DNA of 64,000 nt from JAJEAD01 sp964420925 (GTDB lineage Bacteria; Pseudomonadota; Gammaproteobacteria; HK1), in NCBI GenBank assembly GCA_964420925.1, contig CAYQVB010000086.1, positions 59,324 to 123,323 on the forward strand. Direction: 5' to 3'. Both the position numbers and the translations under genes were made by a program. Position 1 is the stretch's first letter. The number at the start of each line of letters is the position of its first letter. Positions 1-9,732 of the stretch are shown one piece after another. The notes under the pieces are model-generated. The model was not told the DNA's origin. It ran no database searches and worked only from the letters and a program-made list of their open reading frames with translations.

Positions 1-3000
1 GCGCCGCCGGCGTCGCCCACGCTGCCCACCGTCAGCTCGTCAAGTCCCAGGACCGACCGGATTCGCATCCCAATGGACTCCGAGCCCTCGAGTCCCAGGT
101 TGAACGCTGCCTGTGAAAGCAGGGCCGCTTCGCGTTCATCCGCGCTCGACAAGCCGTGTCCGGTGAGGAGAATCGAGAACGCCTCTGCTTCGTCCAGAGC
201 GGGCTCGGAATAGATCGTCGAGCTTGGATTGCTGACAGTGCCGGCGATGCTGATTCCAGCCGTAGTCTCTCCGACCCGGCGGACTGCCCGGATGTCCAGC
301 CCGGGGTCGTCGAATGGACCGGCAAAGATCACGCGGCCGTGTTCAATGTCCAACTGTTGTCCGTAGATGCTGAACTGACCCTCAATCAGAGCGAGCGCTC
401 CGAATGCAGTCGGCGCGCCGCCGGGAGTGTGTCGGACTCGAAGCTCGCCCACCAGTCTGGAGAGCAGTCCGAAGCCGTCGAAGACGACATCGTCGCCGAG
501 AGCGACGATCAGATCGGCGGCAAACTTCGGTCCGTGGTCGGTCTCGGGCCGAGACACCTTTCCCGTGCGGTCCAAGAGCACCTCGTCACTGGACACGTCA
601 ACCGCGTCTCCAGCGATGTCCACCGGGGTGATGCGGGCCTGCGGGATCAACGCGCGCCCGTTCACCGTCAACAAATCCCCTGCCGCACTGACTGTGACGT
701 CAGGCGATACGGTGACGACGGCTTCGGGGAGGCGTACTACTTCGAATGACTCCCCGGTGACGAAGAACGCGTTCGGGGTCCACCCTCCCATCTCGAGGAG
801 GCCCTCACCTTCAATGTTCAGGTGCCCCTCGCCAGAGCGCAGGACACCGCCGACGGCCACGCGACTCTCGTCCTCCGCGCGAGCCTCCACCCAGGAGTCC
901 GACAGCTCGATGCCGAGATCATGAATGCGGGCGCGTTCCACTTCGATGCGCGCCACACCCTGTGCACGGGGCGTGGCGACGCTGCCGCCGATTCGAGCTT
1001 CCACAAATGCCTCGCCTTCAAACGTTGAGGGGCCGTCGACCAACGCCGCTATCGCCTCGAGTCGCGGCACGGAAGCTTCAATGGCGCCGTCGAGGGAGCC
1101 TTCCGCGTGCAGGCCTTCCAAGACCAGGCTGCCTTGCACGCGCGCGTTGCCGGCAAGCACCGATCCGAACTTCAATGCGGCACGATCCTCCTCGACCGTG
1201 ACTGTAATCTCTGTGTCGGCGTGGGCTACGGCAAGCCGCTCGGACTGGCCTCGTGCGACCGTCAGCTCACCGGGGGACACACTGGCCGCGATGTTGCCCG
1301 CGAGGCGGCCCTCTACGAGCGACCACGCTCCTTCGGCGTTCAGCTCTCCGGTCGCTGTCGATTGCGCCGGCGGCCACGGCTGCAGCAGCGAGAGTGGCAG
1401 CGCTTCGATACTCAGCGAAGCGCGCGCCTGGTCGGTGTCGGTCCGCTCGAAGTCGGCGCAGACGCCGGCCCCCTCTTCAGTCACGAGACATGTCCGCTCG
1501 ACCGCGATCCGATCCCGCTCCACGTTCAGGCCGGCAGGCTGCGCAAGGCGCCAGGCTCCGCCGTCCGAGGGAAGCAATGCAGCATCCATGAGCTGGCCGC
1601 GCCAGCGCGCGGCCTCCATCCCACCGGTAGTCCGCAGATGCAGATCACCCAGGGTCGAACTGGCCGTTATGCGCGCAGTATGGGCGGCAGTGTTGCCGTC
1701 GGCCCGGAGCTCCAGCAACCCGATACGATGCTCTCCGGCGAGGGCATCTCTCGCCGTCAACACCACCTGCGATGGCGATTGTGCATCGGACACGTCGGCG
1801 TCGACCTCCAGCGACCCGGCGCCCCAGTCCCGGTAACGGATGTTTTGTCCGGTGAGGCGCGCCTTCACACGTGGTGACGCAATGGGCCCCTGCACCATCC
1901 CCTCACCCACCAGGCGCCCGGCCGCATCGGGAAACACGGCGCCGAGATCCGAAGCCTCGAGCAAGAACTCGACATCCATCTCACGGTCGTACGTCCCGTC
2001 GAGGTGCAGGCGGTTGTCTCCCGAGCGCAGCGACACGCCCTGCGCCCGCAACCGCTCGCCTGCAATCTCGAGCCTGCCCTCAGCCTCGACCGGATAGTCC
2101 CTGAGCCGGCCCTCGAGATGCCGGACATCGGCTTCGGTGCGAGCGACGCCATCGACGAGCTCGCCCTGCAAGAGCGCGGTCCCGTCGAGTTCTCCCTCCC
2201 ACTGCGGCCACTGCTGGCCGGGATCGAGTCCGCGAGCGTCGACTTCGATCTTCCATCGGATGTCCGGGTGCCATCCGAGGCGACCTCGAGCGGTCGTCTG
2301 TCCTCCCAGCGCGCGGATTAGAAGCGGATCCAGATTGATGCCCGTTTCGTCGACCGTCCCCGTCAATGTGACTTGGGCACTCGGCAATGTGTCGGCGTCC
2401 AGCGTCCCGTCGAGACGAATCTCCATGGCGTCCATCGGTCCGTTCAGCGTGTAAGTCCCGGTGTCGCTGCGGTAGCCGGAGACGAGAGGACTGCGGGGCC
2501 AGTGCAGATTGCGCCAGGTGCCCGCCAATCGCAGTTCGGGAGCTGCAAACGGCGAGTCGACGACGCCCTCGGTGCGCAGCTCGAACGGAGCAGACAGCGC
2601 GTGTGTGAAGTCGAGCGCGCTGAACGGGCTTCCGTGCAGCGTACCCGAACCGCGGAGCATCTCATCGGAAGCGACGATTCTCGCATCCCATTCGAACGAC
2701 CCCGAGATCTGGGGTCGACCCATTCCGGTGAGCGTGGCCGTCGCGCGGACATGGCCGTCGTGCACCCGCTCCGGCACCTCCAGTGCCGCCGCCAGGTCAA
2801 CCTCCGCCAGTGTGGGCGAGCCCTTCGCCTCGAGCCGTCCCTCGCGACTCAGGATCACCCGCTTCCCGGAGAGTGGCCACAGGAGTTCGCTCCACTGCGC
2901 GACGGCATCGAAGCGCGGCTCCTCCCCGAGCGCCAGCGTTGCCTCGGCGGAGGCGGGGAAGGGCGTGAGCAGGTTCAGGTCGACGACGATGTTTCGCTCG

Positions 3001-4019
3001 TCACCGCTGGCATCGAGCCCGCCCGAAAAGGTGGCATCCGGTCCCATCGAGGCGCGCCAACCCGCGTTCAGGTCGAACGGCAGCCGCGCCGATGGCTCGA
3101 CCGAACCCGTTCCCTCGAGTGTCAGCCGGGTGGAAGGCAACCCACCGATGGCGAGTTCGAGGTCGAGCGCAAGGTTCAGGTCTTCCAGCGCGCCGCCGAG
3201 CTCGAAGCGTCCCTCGGGACTGCGAAGCGTCGGTGGACCGAACGGCGGCCAATGCAGATCACGCCATGCCCCGGTCGCCTCGATTTCGTGCCCCTGCGGC
3301 GTGCGCCTCACTTCGCCAACCGACTGGAGTTCGATCGGTGCGTGCATGGTTGCGTCGAAGCGCAGCACCTGCGAATCGCCCACTATCGTCAGCCGCCCTT
3401 CCTGCGCGACGCCATCGACGTGGCGCGTCCACCGCGCCTGGACGTTCAGGTCGAAAGGTTCGGTTCTCTCGAGCGCACCGTTCGCCGTGAGACTCCAGGT
3501 CGCGCCGGTGGCCTCCAGCGCGCTCACCTCGACCGCCGTTGCGCTCGAGTGCGTCGAGAGCGTCAGCGACTCCACGGGAATCGCCTCGCCACCCGCTTCG
3601 ACGCTGAAGTCCGTGATGGTGACGGACGGCGCCGCCAGCGTGAACGCCCATGCCGCCGGTGGGCCTTCATCGCGCGAGAGAGGACTCTCGTGCAGACCAA
3701 GCCTCACCCCGTCCATAGCAAGGGCGTCGAGATGCACCTCCCCGGAGAGGAGCTTCGCGGGATCCCACGACCACTCGACCTCCGCCACGCTCAGATCCAG
3801 CGTGGGGTGGCGGATCTCGAGCTCGTACATGCGCACGGTCCGCGCCAGAGAGCCCGAAACCCTGCCGACGCGAAAGCGATCGCCGGCCCACCAGTCGACG
3901 ACCGTCACAATCCACTGCGTCCCCGACTCGGTCGCGAGCATCGCAGCCAGAATGACCAGCGCGACGGCGAGCGCCACGAGACCCCGGGCCAGCGCACGTG
4001 CAAGCGCTCTTGGCCTCAA
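1..4019 (-). CDS. tamB: TamB, translocation and assembly module inner-membrane protein (partial, 3' end outside window)
   Basis: An open frame runs without a stop from a TTG at 4019 to the left edge, about 1339 residues. The first 30 residues hold one hydrophobic segment (LVALAVALVILAAMLA), then a GTQWIV stretch and a GSLARTVRMYELEIRH stretch typical of the TamB N-terminus. The rest is the long repetitive beta-rich region expected of TamB, which bridges the periplasm to TamA. The last visible residues (SVLGLDELTVGSVG) match the start of the conserved C-terminal DUF490 region, so I estimate that about 100 residues are missing. The TTG overlaps the tamA stop codon (TTGA), which supports translational coupling and this start; an internal ATG lies 26 codons later. 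A possible oddity is the non-ATG start. Confidence 0.9.
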   Translation of the reverse strand, partial: MRPRALARALARGLVALAVALVILAAMLATESGTQWIVTVVDWWAGDRFRVGRVSGSLARTVRMYELEIRHPTLDLSVAEVEWSWDPAKLLSGEVHLDALAMDGVRLGLHESPLSRDEGPPAAWAFTLAAPSVTITDFSVEAGGEAIPVESLTLSTHSSATAVEVSALEATGATWSLTANGALERTEPFDLNVQARWTRHVDGVAQEGRLTIVGDSQVLRFDATMHAPIELQSVGEVRRTPQGHEIEATGAWRDLHWPPFGPPTLRSPEGRFELGGALEDLNLALDLELAIGGLPSTRLTLEGTGSVEPSARLPFDLNAGWRASMGPDATFSGGLDASGDERNIVVDLNLLTPFPASAEATLALGEEPRFDAVAQWSELLWPLSGKRVILSREGRLEAKGSPTLAEVDLAAALEVPERVHDGHVRATATLTGMGRPQISGSFEWDARIVASDEMLRGSGTLHGSPFSALDFTHALSAPFELRTEGVVDSPFAAPELRLAGTWRNLHWPRSPLVSGYRSDTGTYTLNGPMDAMEIRLDGTLDADTLPSAQVTLTGTVDETGINLDPLLIRALGGQTTARGRLGWHPDIRWKIEVDARGLDPGQQWPQWEGELDGTALLQGELVDGVARTEADVRHLEGRLRDYPVEAEGRLEIAGERLRAQGVSLRSGDNRLHLDGTYDREMDVEFLLEASDLGAVFPDAAGRLVGEGMVQGPIASPRVKARLTGQNIRYRDWGAGSLEVDADVSDAQSPSQVVLTARDALAGEHRIGLLELRADGNTAAHTARITASSTLGDLHLRTTGGMEAARWRGQLMDAALLPSDGGAWRLAQPAGLNVERDRIAVERTCLVTEEGAGVCADFERTDTDQARASLSIEALPLSLLQPWPPAQSTATGELNAEGAWSLVEGRLAGNIAASVSPGELTVARGQSERLAVAHADTEITVTVEEDRAALKFGSVLAGNARVQGSLVLEGLHAEGSLDGAIEASVPRLEAIAALVDGPSTFEGEAFVEARIGGSVATPRAQGVARIEVERARIHDLGIELSDSWVEARAEDESRVAVGGVLRSGEGHLNIEGEGLLEMGGWTPNAFFVTGESFEVVRLPEAVVTVSPDVTVSAAGDLLTVNGRALIPQARITPVDIAGDAVDVSSDEVLLDRTGKVSRPETDHGPKFAADLIVALGDDVVFDGFGLLSRLVGELRVRHTPGGAPTAFGALALIEGQFSIYGQQLDIEHGRVIFAGPFDDPGLDIRAVRRVGETTAGISIAGTVSNPSSTIYSEPALDEAEAFSILLTGHGLSSADEREAALLSQAAFNLGLEGSESIGMRIRSVLGLDELTVGSVGDAGG

Positions 4020-5881
4020 AGATCGGGTCCGAATCTCAGATGCACGCGAAAGCGCCGCCTGTCGTCGAGCGGCCGAGCTAGGTCGAGGCGCACCGAGCCG
4101 ATCGGGGATTGCCAGCGGACTCCGAATCCGACTCCGACCTTGAGTCCATCGTTGCGGTGCACGGTGTCGAATGCGTTGCCCGCGTCGGCAAACACCGCAC
4201 CACTCCACCGGTCCTCGAGCGGGTGTTCGTACTCGATGCTCCCGACGGCGAGCACTCGACCGCCTGTGACCTCCCCACTCTCGTCGAGCGGGCCGAGCGA
4301 GGCGAACTCGTAGCCGCGCACGCTGCTGTCGCCGCCGGTGAAGAAGCGCTGCGACGGCGGAAGGCCATCGAAGTCATCCACCTCCATCGCCCCCAACTCG
4401 GTGCGCGCAATGAGGCGTGCGCCCCACGGCAGGCCTCGCACCCATCCCGCCGCACCGGACATTCTCACAAACGAAACATCCGAGCCCACTACCTCGTGGG
4501 TGCCGCGAACTTCCAGGTGCAGGCGGTGGCCATCGGTCGGCCGCTGCCGGTTGTCGTAGCGTGTGGTCGCGAAACTCACCCCGGGAGTGATCAGCCGGGC
4601 GCTGCCGCGCGTTCGACCTACAGCAAAATCGTCGTAGGTGAACGTCACGAAGCGTGTCTCGATCCAGTCGGCCCACCGCGACTTCGTGTGCGTCACGCCG
4701 ATCTGAACCTCGTCGCTGCGCGAGGTGTCCGTGTGCTCGCGCACGGCCCCCGAGTGTGCCGTCAGCCACTCGGTACGCGGATCCTCCAGCGGGATGCGGT
4801 ACTCGGCGTCCAACACCTGCCTGATGAGCGACGCTTCGCCGCGCACTGACCACCGGTGCCCCCCGGAGGTCGCCCGTCGATCCTCGTAGCCGAGGCGAAT
4901 GCGCGGTCCGGCATCGGTCGTCACTCCGGCCCCGGTCGTCAGTGCGAAGCGCTTTCTGGGCGTGAGCGAGACCTCAACGGGAATCGTGCCGTTCACGGGC
5001 CGATCGGCCCGTGGGTGCACGTCCACGCGTTCGAAGTAGCCGCTCTGCGAAAGCCGCCGGCTCACTTCCAGGACGTGCTGGGTGTCGTACGGCTCGCCCT
5101 GGCGGTATCCTGCCAGACGCTCGACGAGCGACGCCTCGATCGGGCTTCGCTCCAGTCTCAGGGGCCCGAATCGAAATCGCCGTCCGGGCCGATAGATGAG
5201 TTCGATCTCGGCGCGCCGCGCGGACACGTCAACGGTGAAGCGTCGGATGACGAACGTGCCTTCGAGATAGCCATGTTCGGCGGCGTACTGCTCGATGCCT
5301 CGTCTGGCCTCCTCGTACACGCCGTGATTGAGTGCCTCTCCAACGGCGGGACGCAGCGTGTCGAGATGGGCGCCGAACGCCTCGTCCTCACTCCCGGCGC
5401 CGTCGAGGCGCATGTCCACCGATGCGATCAGGACCGGCACTCCGGGTGACACCTCCACGGTGGAGTGCCAGCACCCGTCGCTCTCGCTCAGCGCGACCGA
5501 GATGGATTGCGGCTCATAGTAGCCGAAGGCCCGCAGCCCTTCTCTTGCTTCGGCTTCCGCCCTCTCGAGGAACCGGTCCACTCGCCAGCGAGGCGCGTCG
5601 CAGTCCTCCTTCGCAAGAGACAGTCGCGCATGCACGTTGCGGGCCACCTCGCCATCGACGCCTTCCACCGATACCGCCACGGTACGCGTTTCCGCTGTCG
5701 TCGCCGGAAACTCGGCGATGACGCTCCCGTCGTCGAGCACCTGCTCGCTTCGGTCGCCGATACCCGTGCAGCCCCCGCCAAGGATCGCGGCCATCACCAT
5801 GCCGGCGATCACTGCGCCCGCAACGCGCTTGGGCCGGCATCGGGCGTCGGGTCCGGAAAGGAGATTGGTCCGCTCGCTCAC
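4016..5881 (-). CDS. tamA: TamA, BamA-family outer-membrane assembly protein
   Basis: A 621-residue protein of the Omp85 family that with TamB inserts autotransporters and other proteins into the outer membrane. Residues about 50-270 form the POTRA region. The C-terminal part is a 16-strand-type barrel with the conserved surface-loop motif RFFTGGDSSVRGY, its RGY at 522-524, and a final barrel strand ending RVHLRFGPDL. The N-terminus has a hydrophobic stretch followed by LGGGC with Cys38, which looks like a weak lipobox (Gly at -3 is not canonical), so it could be a lipoprotein or simply have an Sec signal peptide. It is directly upstream of tamB and overlaps it, the usual tamAB order. Confidence 0.9.
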   Translation of the reverse strand: MSERTNLLSGPDARCRPKRVAGAVIAGMVMAAILGGGCTGIGDRSEQVLDDGSVIAEFPATTAETRTVAVSVEGVDGEVARNVHARLSLAKEDCDAPRWRVDRFLERAEAEAREGLRAFGYYEPQSISVALSESDGCWHSTVEVSPGVPVLIASVDMRLDGAGSEDEAFGAHLDTLRPAVGEALNHGVYEEARRGIEQYAAEHGYLEGTFVIRRFTVDVSARRAEIELIYRPGRRFRFGPLRLERSPIEASLVERLAGYRQGEPYDTQHVLEVSRRLSQSGYFERVDVHPRADRPVNGTIPVEVSLTPRKRFALTTGAGVTTDAGPRIRLGYEDRRATSGGHRWSVRGEASLIRQVLDAEYRIPLEDPRTEWLTAHSGAVREHTDTSRSDEVQIGVTHTKSRWADWIETRFVTFTYDDFAVGRTRGSARLITPGVSFATTRYDNRQRPTDGHRLHLEVRGTHEVVGSDVSFVRMSGAAGWVRGLPWGARLIARTELGAMEVDDFDGLPPSQRFFTGGDSSVRGYEFASLGPLDESGEVTGGRVLAVGSIEYEHPLEDRWSGAVFADAGNAFDTVHRNDGLKVGVGFGVRWQSPIGSVRLDLARPLDDRRRFRVHLRFGPDL

Positions 5882-5978
5882 TGTGACACCCTAACCAACT
5901 CTTTCAAGGGGCTCAGGCTCTTCAACTTCGACTTCTGACTCGAGACGCCGCCAAGACATGGCAACGAGGCGCTTCGCG

Positions 5979-6254
5979 TCAGCGATAGAACTCGACGTGA
6001 AAGCGCACCTTGCCGAGCGCCTCGACCTCGTGAGGCACCCCCGGCTCCACCACTCCGGGCGCCCCGGGCGAGAGTTCCGTCTCGCGCGCTTCGGGCTCGA
6101 GAACCCGGTAGCGCAATCTCCCGTCAGAGACCACGATTCGTCCCCAGGTCGTCGCGGCGGTCCGGTGCGAGCGGCGGAGACTCTGGGGGATGGTGTCCTC
6201 GGTGAACTCCGGGGTTGCGCCACATAACGAGACCGTGTGTGGAATCGTCTTCAT
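5979..6254 (-). CDS. DUF1971 family small protein
   Basis: A 91-residue protein that matches the DUF1971 (TehB-associated, cupin-like) family along its full length. The N-terminal TPEFTEDTIP stretch, WGRIVV, LRYRVLEPE, PGVVEPGVPHEV and the final VRFHVEFYR are the conserved blocks. Such proteins are found alone or fused to tellurite-resistance methyltransferases. They are thought to form a small beta-barrel, but their biochemical role is not established. It lies about 100 bases upstream of tamA on the same strand and could share its transcript. The ATG at 6254 gives the N-terminus expected for the family. I cannot assign a substrate. Confidence 0.8.
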   Translation of the reverse strand: MKTIPHTVSLCGATPEFTEDTIPQSLRRSHRTAATTWGRIVVSDGRLRYRVLEPEARETELSPGAPGVVEPGVPHEVEALGKVRFHVEFYR

Positions 6255-6424
6255 GAAAGCTGCTTCTCTGTCCGCTCTGGATCCCGGGTCCCACTGTCAA
6301 TGTGAGTGCATGCACGCCGCCGCACCATCAGGGAATACCGAGGGGGGATAACGCAAGGACAGGTGATCGCCGAGGCCTTGCGAGCGGAGTGACGATAGCC
6401 CCTCGACGCGCGGCAGTTTCGACT

Positions 6425-7777
6425 TCAAGGGGTGCCGCCTGTCTGCCCGCCCGGCTCTGTCGCATCCGCCTGGGGCGTACCTTGCGCCTCTTCGACTGCG
6501 CCGTTCTCGGTTCCGGCGCCGAGCGGATCGATTATCGCCACGGTGTGCGCGAGTCGGATGGAGTCCGCGAAGGGCTCGCGTTGGTGCTCCTGCGGCGGCG
6601 GGCGCAAGCGCATGCGAGCCACCACGAAGACTGCGAAGGTTCCGTGCACGGTAGCCGTGAAGTAGAAGAGCCCGTTGGGCCCCAGGAGCTGCATCATGAG
6701 CGAGCCCAGGACCGACCCTCCGACGGCGCCGGCCGCGTACACCAGAAGCAAGCCGCTGGACGCCTCGACGAAGCCTCCGGTCTCGACCGAATCGTTCATG
6801 TGCGCCGCACACAGGGTGTACAGGGGAATGCTGAAGAAGCCGAACAGGAAGCAGAACACGAAGAGTCCTCCCGCCCATAGCTCCCCGAACATCGCCATTG
6901 CGGCGCCGAACATCGCGGCTCCGATGGTGGCGCGGAGTGCGACCCCTCGCCGGTCCATGCGGTCCGACATGCGCCCGAGCGGCCATTGCCCAATGGCGCC
7001 GGCCACGACCGCCACGCTCATGAACACCGCCACGGTGTCGCTGCCCTCCGAGAAGGGGTGGGAATGCACGAACACCGGCGCCAGAGACCAGAATGCGCCG
7101 CCCGTCAGGCCCACCGTTGCGGCCCCCACGAAACCCACGGGCGAGCACGCGAAGAGATGAGCGATTCTGATGCGCACCGCGCTGAGCGGCGCGGGAGCCT
7201 CCGCACGAGTGAGCGCGACGGGCAGCGCCGCGAGCGACACGAGGATGGACGCCGCGGCAAACAACCCGAACTCCCCCGGATCGTCGAGGGTGAGCATCAT
7301 CTGCCCGATCATGGCCACGGTGAGGCTGATGATCGTGTAGATCGAGAAGGTGAATCCTCGATTCTCGTTGGTGGCCTTCTCGTTGAGCCAGCTTTCGATG
7401 ACCATGAAGAGCATGGCGAGGCACAGTCCGGTCAGGGCCCTGCACAGCCACCACACCGCGGGCACGAGGACCACCGCGTGGGCCAGCACCGCGGCCGAGG
7501 CCAGCGAGACCATGGCCGTGAAGGTGCGAATGTGGCCGACGCGGCGAACGACGTAAGGCCCCAGCACACAGCCCGCGGCAAAACCGAGAAAGTACGAAGC
7601 GCCGAGAACGCCGACCTCCAGCGTGCCGAAGCGCTCGACCTGGGCCCGAACGGGGAGCAGCGTGCCCTGGAGGCCGTTGCCCATGCCCAGCAGCGCAACG
7701 CTCGAGAGCAGCGCGGCTATGGGCGCGAAGGTCTTGAATCCCGCCGAAACGGCCACCGAGGGCTTCAGGAAAAGCAC
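6425..7777 (-). CDS. MFS transporter, YcaD-like
   Basis: A 450-residue major facilitator superfamily protein with about 12 hydrophobic segments. The frame stays open upstream into the neighbouring gene, but membrane-protein character begins only at the GTG at 7777, which lies 1 base after the stop of the Na/Pi cotransporter gene; I therefore place the start there. Signature-like loops include GPYVVRRVGHIR after the second helix and GRMSDRMDRRG between helices 8 and 9. ESWLNEKATNENRG resembles the conserved loop of YcaD-type MFS proteins. The C-terminal 50 residues are hydrophilic. The substrate is unknown. It is probably cotranscribed with the upstream phosphate transporter gene. Confidence 0.8.
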   Translation of the reverse strand: MLFLKPSVAVSAGFKTFAPIAALLSSVALLGMGNGLQGTLLPVRAQVERFGTLEVGVLGASYFLGFAAGCVLGPYVVRRVGHIRTFTAMVSLASAAVLAHAVVLVPAVWWLCRALTGLCLAMLFMVIESWLNEKATNENRGFTFSIYTIISLTVAMIGQMMLTLDDPGEFGLFAAASILVSLAALPVALTRAEAPAPLSAVRIRIAHLFACSPVGFVGAATVGLTGGAFWSLAPVFVHSHPFSEGSDTVAVFMSVAVVAGAIGQWPLGRMSDRMDRRGVALRATIGAAMFGAAMAMFGELWAGGLFVFCFLFGFFSIPLYTLCAAHMNDSVETGGFVEASSGLLLVYAAGAVGGSVLGSLMMQLLGPNGLFYFTATVHGTFAVFVVARMRLRPPPQEHQREPFADSIRLAHTVAIIDPLGAGTENGAVEEAQGTPQADATEPGGQTGGTP

Positions 7778-7778
7778 G

Positions 7779-9500
7779 CTAGGGACTCTGCTCCGGAGCG
7801 ACCACCGCCGGTGCGCCGTCGGCACGATGTGCGTCGAGCAGCGTGCCCGCAATGCGTCGCCCGAGGGTGTGGATGCGCCGCATCCCGTCGATGTGCTCGA
7901 TGGCGAGGCGATAGCGCACGAGCCCCTTGCCGTCACCGTCCCCCATGAGCCGCACGATCTGGTTGCGCGCGTTCGCGGCGCTGTCGTTGAAGGCGTCGTC
8001 GGAATCCAGCACCCGTTGCGCGGCCTCCAGATCTCCGTCGCGGAACGCATGGGTTGCCTGCACGAACGAGCGGATCGCTTCGCCCGCCAGGCGCTCGAGC
8101 TGTGCGCTCGCATGCCCGTCAAACTCGACCCCCGACTCCATGCGCCGGTAGCCGAGCGAGACGAAACCCGTCTCCACCACGTCGCCTGCGTTCTCGAGGT
8201 AGTTGGCGACCCCGAAGTACTCCTGCATGCGTCGGGGCAGGGGCTCGACCAGGCTCTGCATCGAAAGACGCCCGAGATAGGTCACGATGGCGCCGTGCAG
8301 ATCGTCGACGTCGGCGTCCCGCGCGCGCAGGGCGTTGAGCTCCGCGTCGCCGCCGGTGAGCGCGGTGGGAAGCGCGCGGTCGACCATGGAGCGCGTGATC
8401 GCGGCAAGGCGCTCGAGCTCGAGCTTCACCCGGTCGAGCGCGACCGCGGGCTGGTCGAGGTACAGGTGATCGAGGTACACGGGCTGCCCTTCGCCGGGCG
8501 TAACGGCCTTGCGCCTCGGCACCAGCCGCTCGACTAGGGTCGCGAGCGCACCCGCAAAGCCGATCAGCACGAGGGTGCTGCCGATGTTGAAGATGGTGTG
8601 GGCGTTGGCGATTTGACGCGGCACTTCGGCGGCGAGCCGGGCGCCGCCTGCGAGTTCGGGCGAGCCGGGCGAGACGGCGCGCACGAGTTCCGCAAAGGGT
8701 CCGATGAAGCCGACGAGGAGCAGGACACCGAGCAGGTTGAACAGCACGTGAATGGCCGCCGCCTTGACCGCCTCGCGCGGGCGACCGATTGCGGAGAGCG
8801 CCGCGGTCACGCAGGTCCCGACGTTCGCGCCGAGGATGAGCGCGATGCCCGACTCGAGCGTGATGAAGCCCTGGGTCGCGAGCACGATCACGATGCCGGT
8901 CGTCGCCGACGAGGACTGCACGATCGCGGTGAAGACGAGGCCCGCGAGGATCCCGAGATACGGTGTGCGCATCTCCTGCATGAAGGCGATGAAGGGGGGA
9001 TGGGTCTTGAGCGGAGCCGCGGCGCTGCTCATCAGCTCCATGCCGAAGAAAAGCAGTCCGAGCCCCATCAGCGCGATTCCGTAGTGACGCAGGCGCTGGC
9101 TCTTGGCCAGCAGCTCGGTGAGAAACCCCACCGCGATCATCACCAGCGAGTACTCGGTGATGTTGAAGGCAATGATCTGGGCGGTCACCGTGGTGCCGAT
9201 GTTCGCGCCCATGATGACGCCGATGGACTGGGTGAAGGTGATCAACCCGGCGCTCACGAATCCGACCACCATGACCGTGGTCACCGAGGAGGACTGGACG
9301 ACCGCGGTGATGAGCGCGCCCGACAACGCGCCGGTGAAGCGGTTGGTGGTGAGCCGGGCGAGGACGTCCTTGAGCCCGGCCCCGGCGACCGTCTTCAGCG
9401 CCTCGGTCATCTTGCGCATGCCATACAGGAAGAGCGCGAGACCTCCCCCGAGCCCGGTGATCATCGCCGGGACGTGGAGTGCGGATTCCTGCACGGGCAT
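7779..9500 (-). CDS. Na/Pi cotransporter family protein (NptA/YjbB-like) with PhoU-like tail
   Basis: A 573-residue inner-membrane protein of the sodium/phosphate cotransporter (PNaS) family. The two inverted repeats each contain the family's QSSS motif, at residues about 69-72 (VVQSSSVTT) and 195-198 (IVQSSSATT), each followed by a GANIGTT/GANVGT block. The last 200 residues are hydrophilic and helical with the layout of a PhoU domain, as in YjbB, which exports phosphate in E. coli. The frame extends to 9674, but the extra 58 residues lack family character, so I chose the ATG at 9500; an ATG 12 codons later is also possible. Direction of phosphate movement cannot be read from the sequence. 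It is divergent from the mechanosensitive channel gene. Confidence 0.85.
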   Translation of the reverse strand: MPVQESALHVPAMITGLGGGLALFLYGMRKMTEALKTVAGAGLKDVLARLTTNRFTGALSGALITAVVQSSSVTTVMVVGFVSAGLITFTQSIGVIMGANIGTTVTAQIIAFNITEYSLVMIAVGFLTELLAKSQRLRHYGIALMGLGLLFFGMELMSSAAAPLKTHPPFIAFMQEMRTPYLGILAGLVFTAIVQSSSATTGIVIVLATQGFITLESGIALILGANVGTCVTAALSAIGRPREAVKAAAIHVLFNLLGVLLLVGFIGPFAELVRAVSPGSPELAGGARLAAEVPRQIANAHTIFNIGSTLVLIGFAGALATLVERLVPRRKAVTPGEGQPVYLDHLYLDQPAVALDRVKLELERLAAITRSMVDRALPTALTGGDAELNALRARDADVDDLHGAIVTYLGRLSMQSLVEPLPRRMQEYFGVANYLENAGDVVETGFVSLGYRRMESGVEFDGHASAQLERLAGEAIRSFVQATHAFRDGDLEAAQRVLDSDDAFNDSAANARNQIVRLMGDGDGKGLVRYRLAIEHIDGMRRIHTLGRRIAGTLLDAHRADGAPAVVAPEQSP

Positions 9501-9732
9501 GGACTGGCTTGGGGAGCGTCTCCGGGGACGCTCGGGCGCCGGAAGCATATCGCAGTGGGCGCTCGGTACAATCGCGATTGCGGCGTCCACTGCCGAGCGT
9601 GATGGCCCGGAATCGACCCCCGCCAGCAGGACAACGGTGCGAATGATCTCGAATGCCCGGGTGCGCTCCGACATAAGGGGGCCGGTCAGATCTCCGTATC
9701 TCTGTCTCGCGCTTTCCCGGGCGAAGTGTGAA

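Noticed and set aside
2373..4313. A 646-codon frame on the plus strand
   Set aside because: It is antisense to tamB and the end of tamA, with no recognisable domain.
6425..8122. A 565-codon version of the MFS gene
   Set aside because: The first 115 codons overlap the Na/Pi cotransporter gene in another frame and lack membrane character; GTG at 7777 is a better start.
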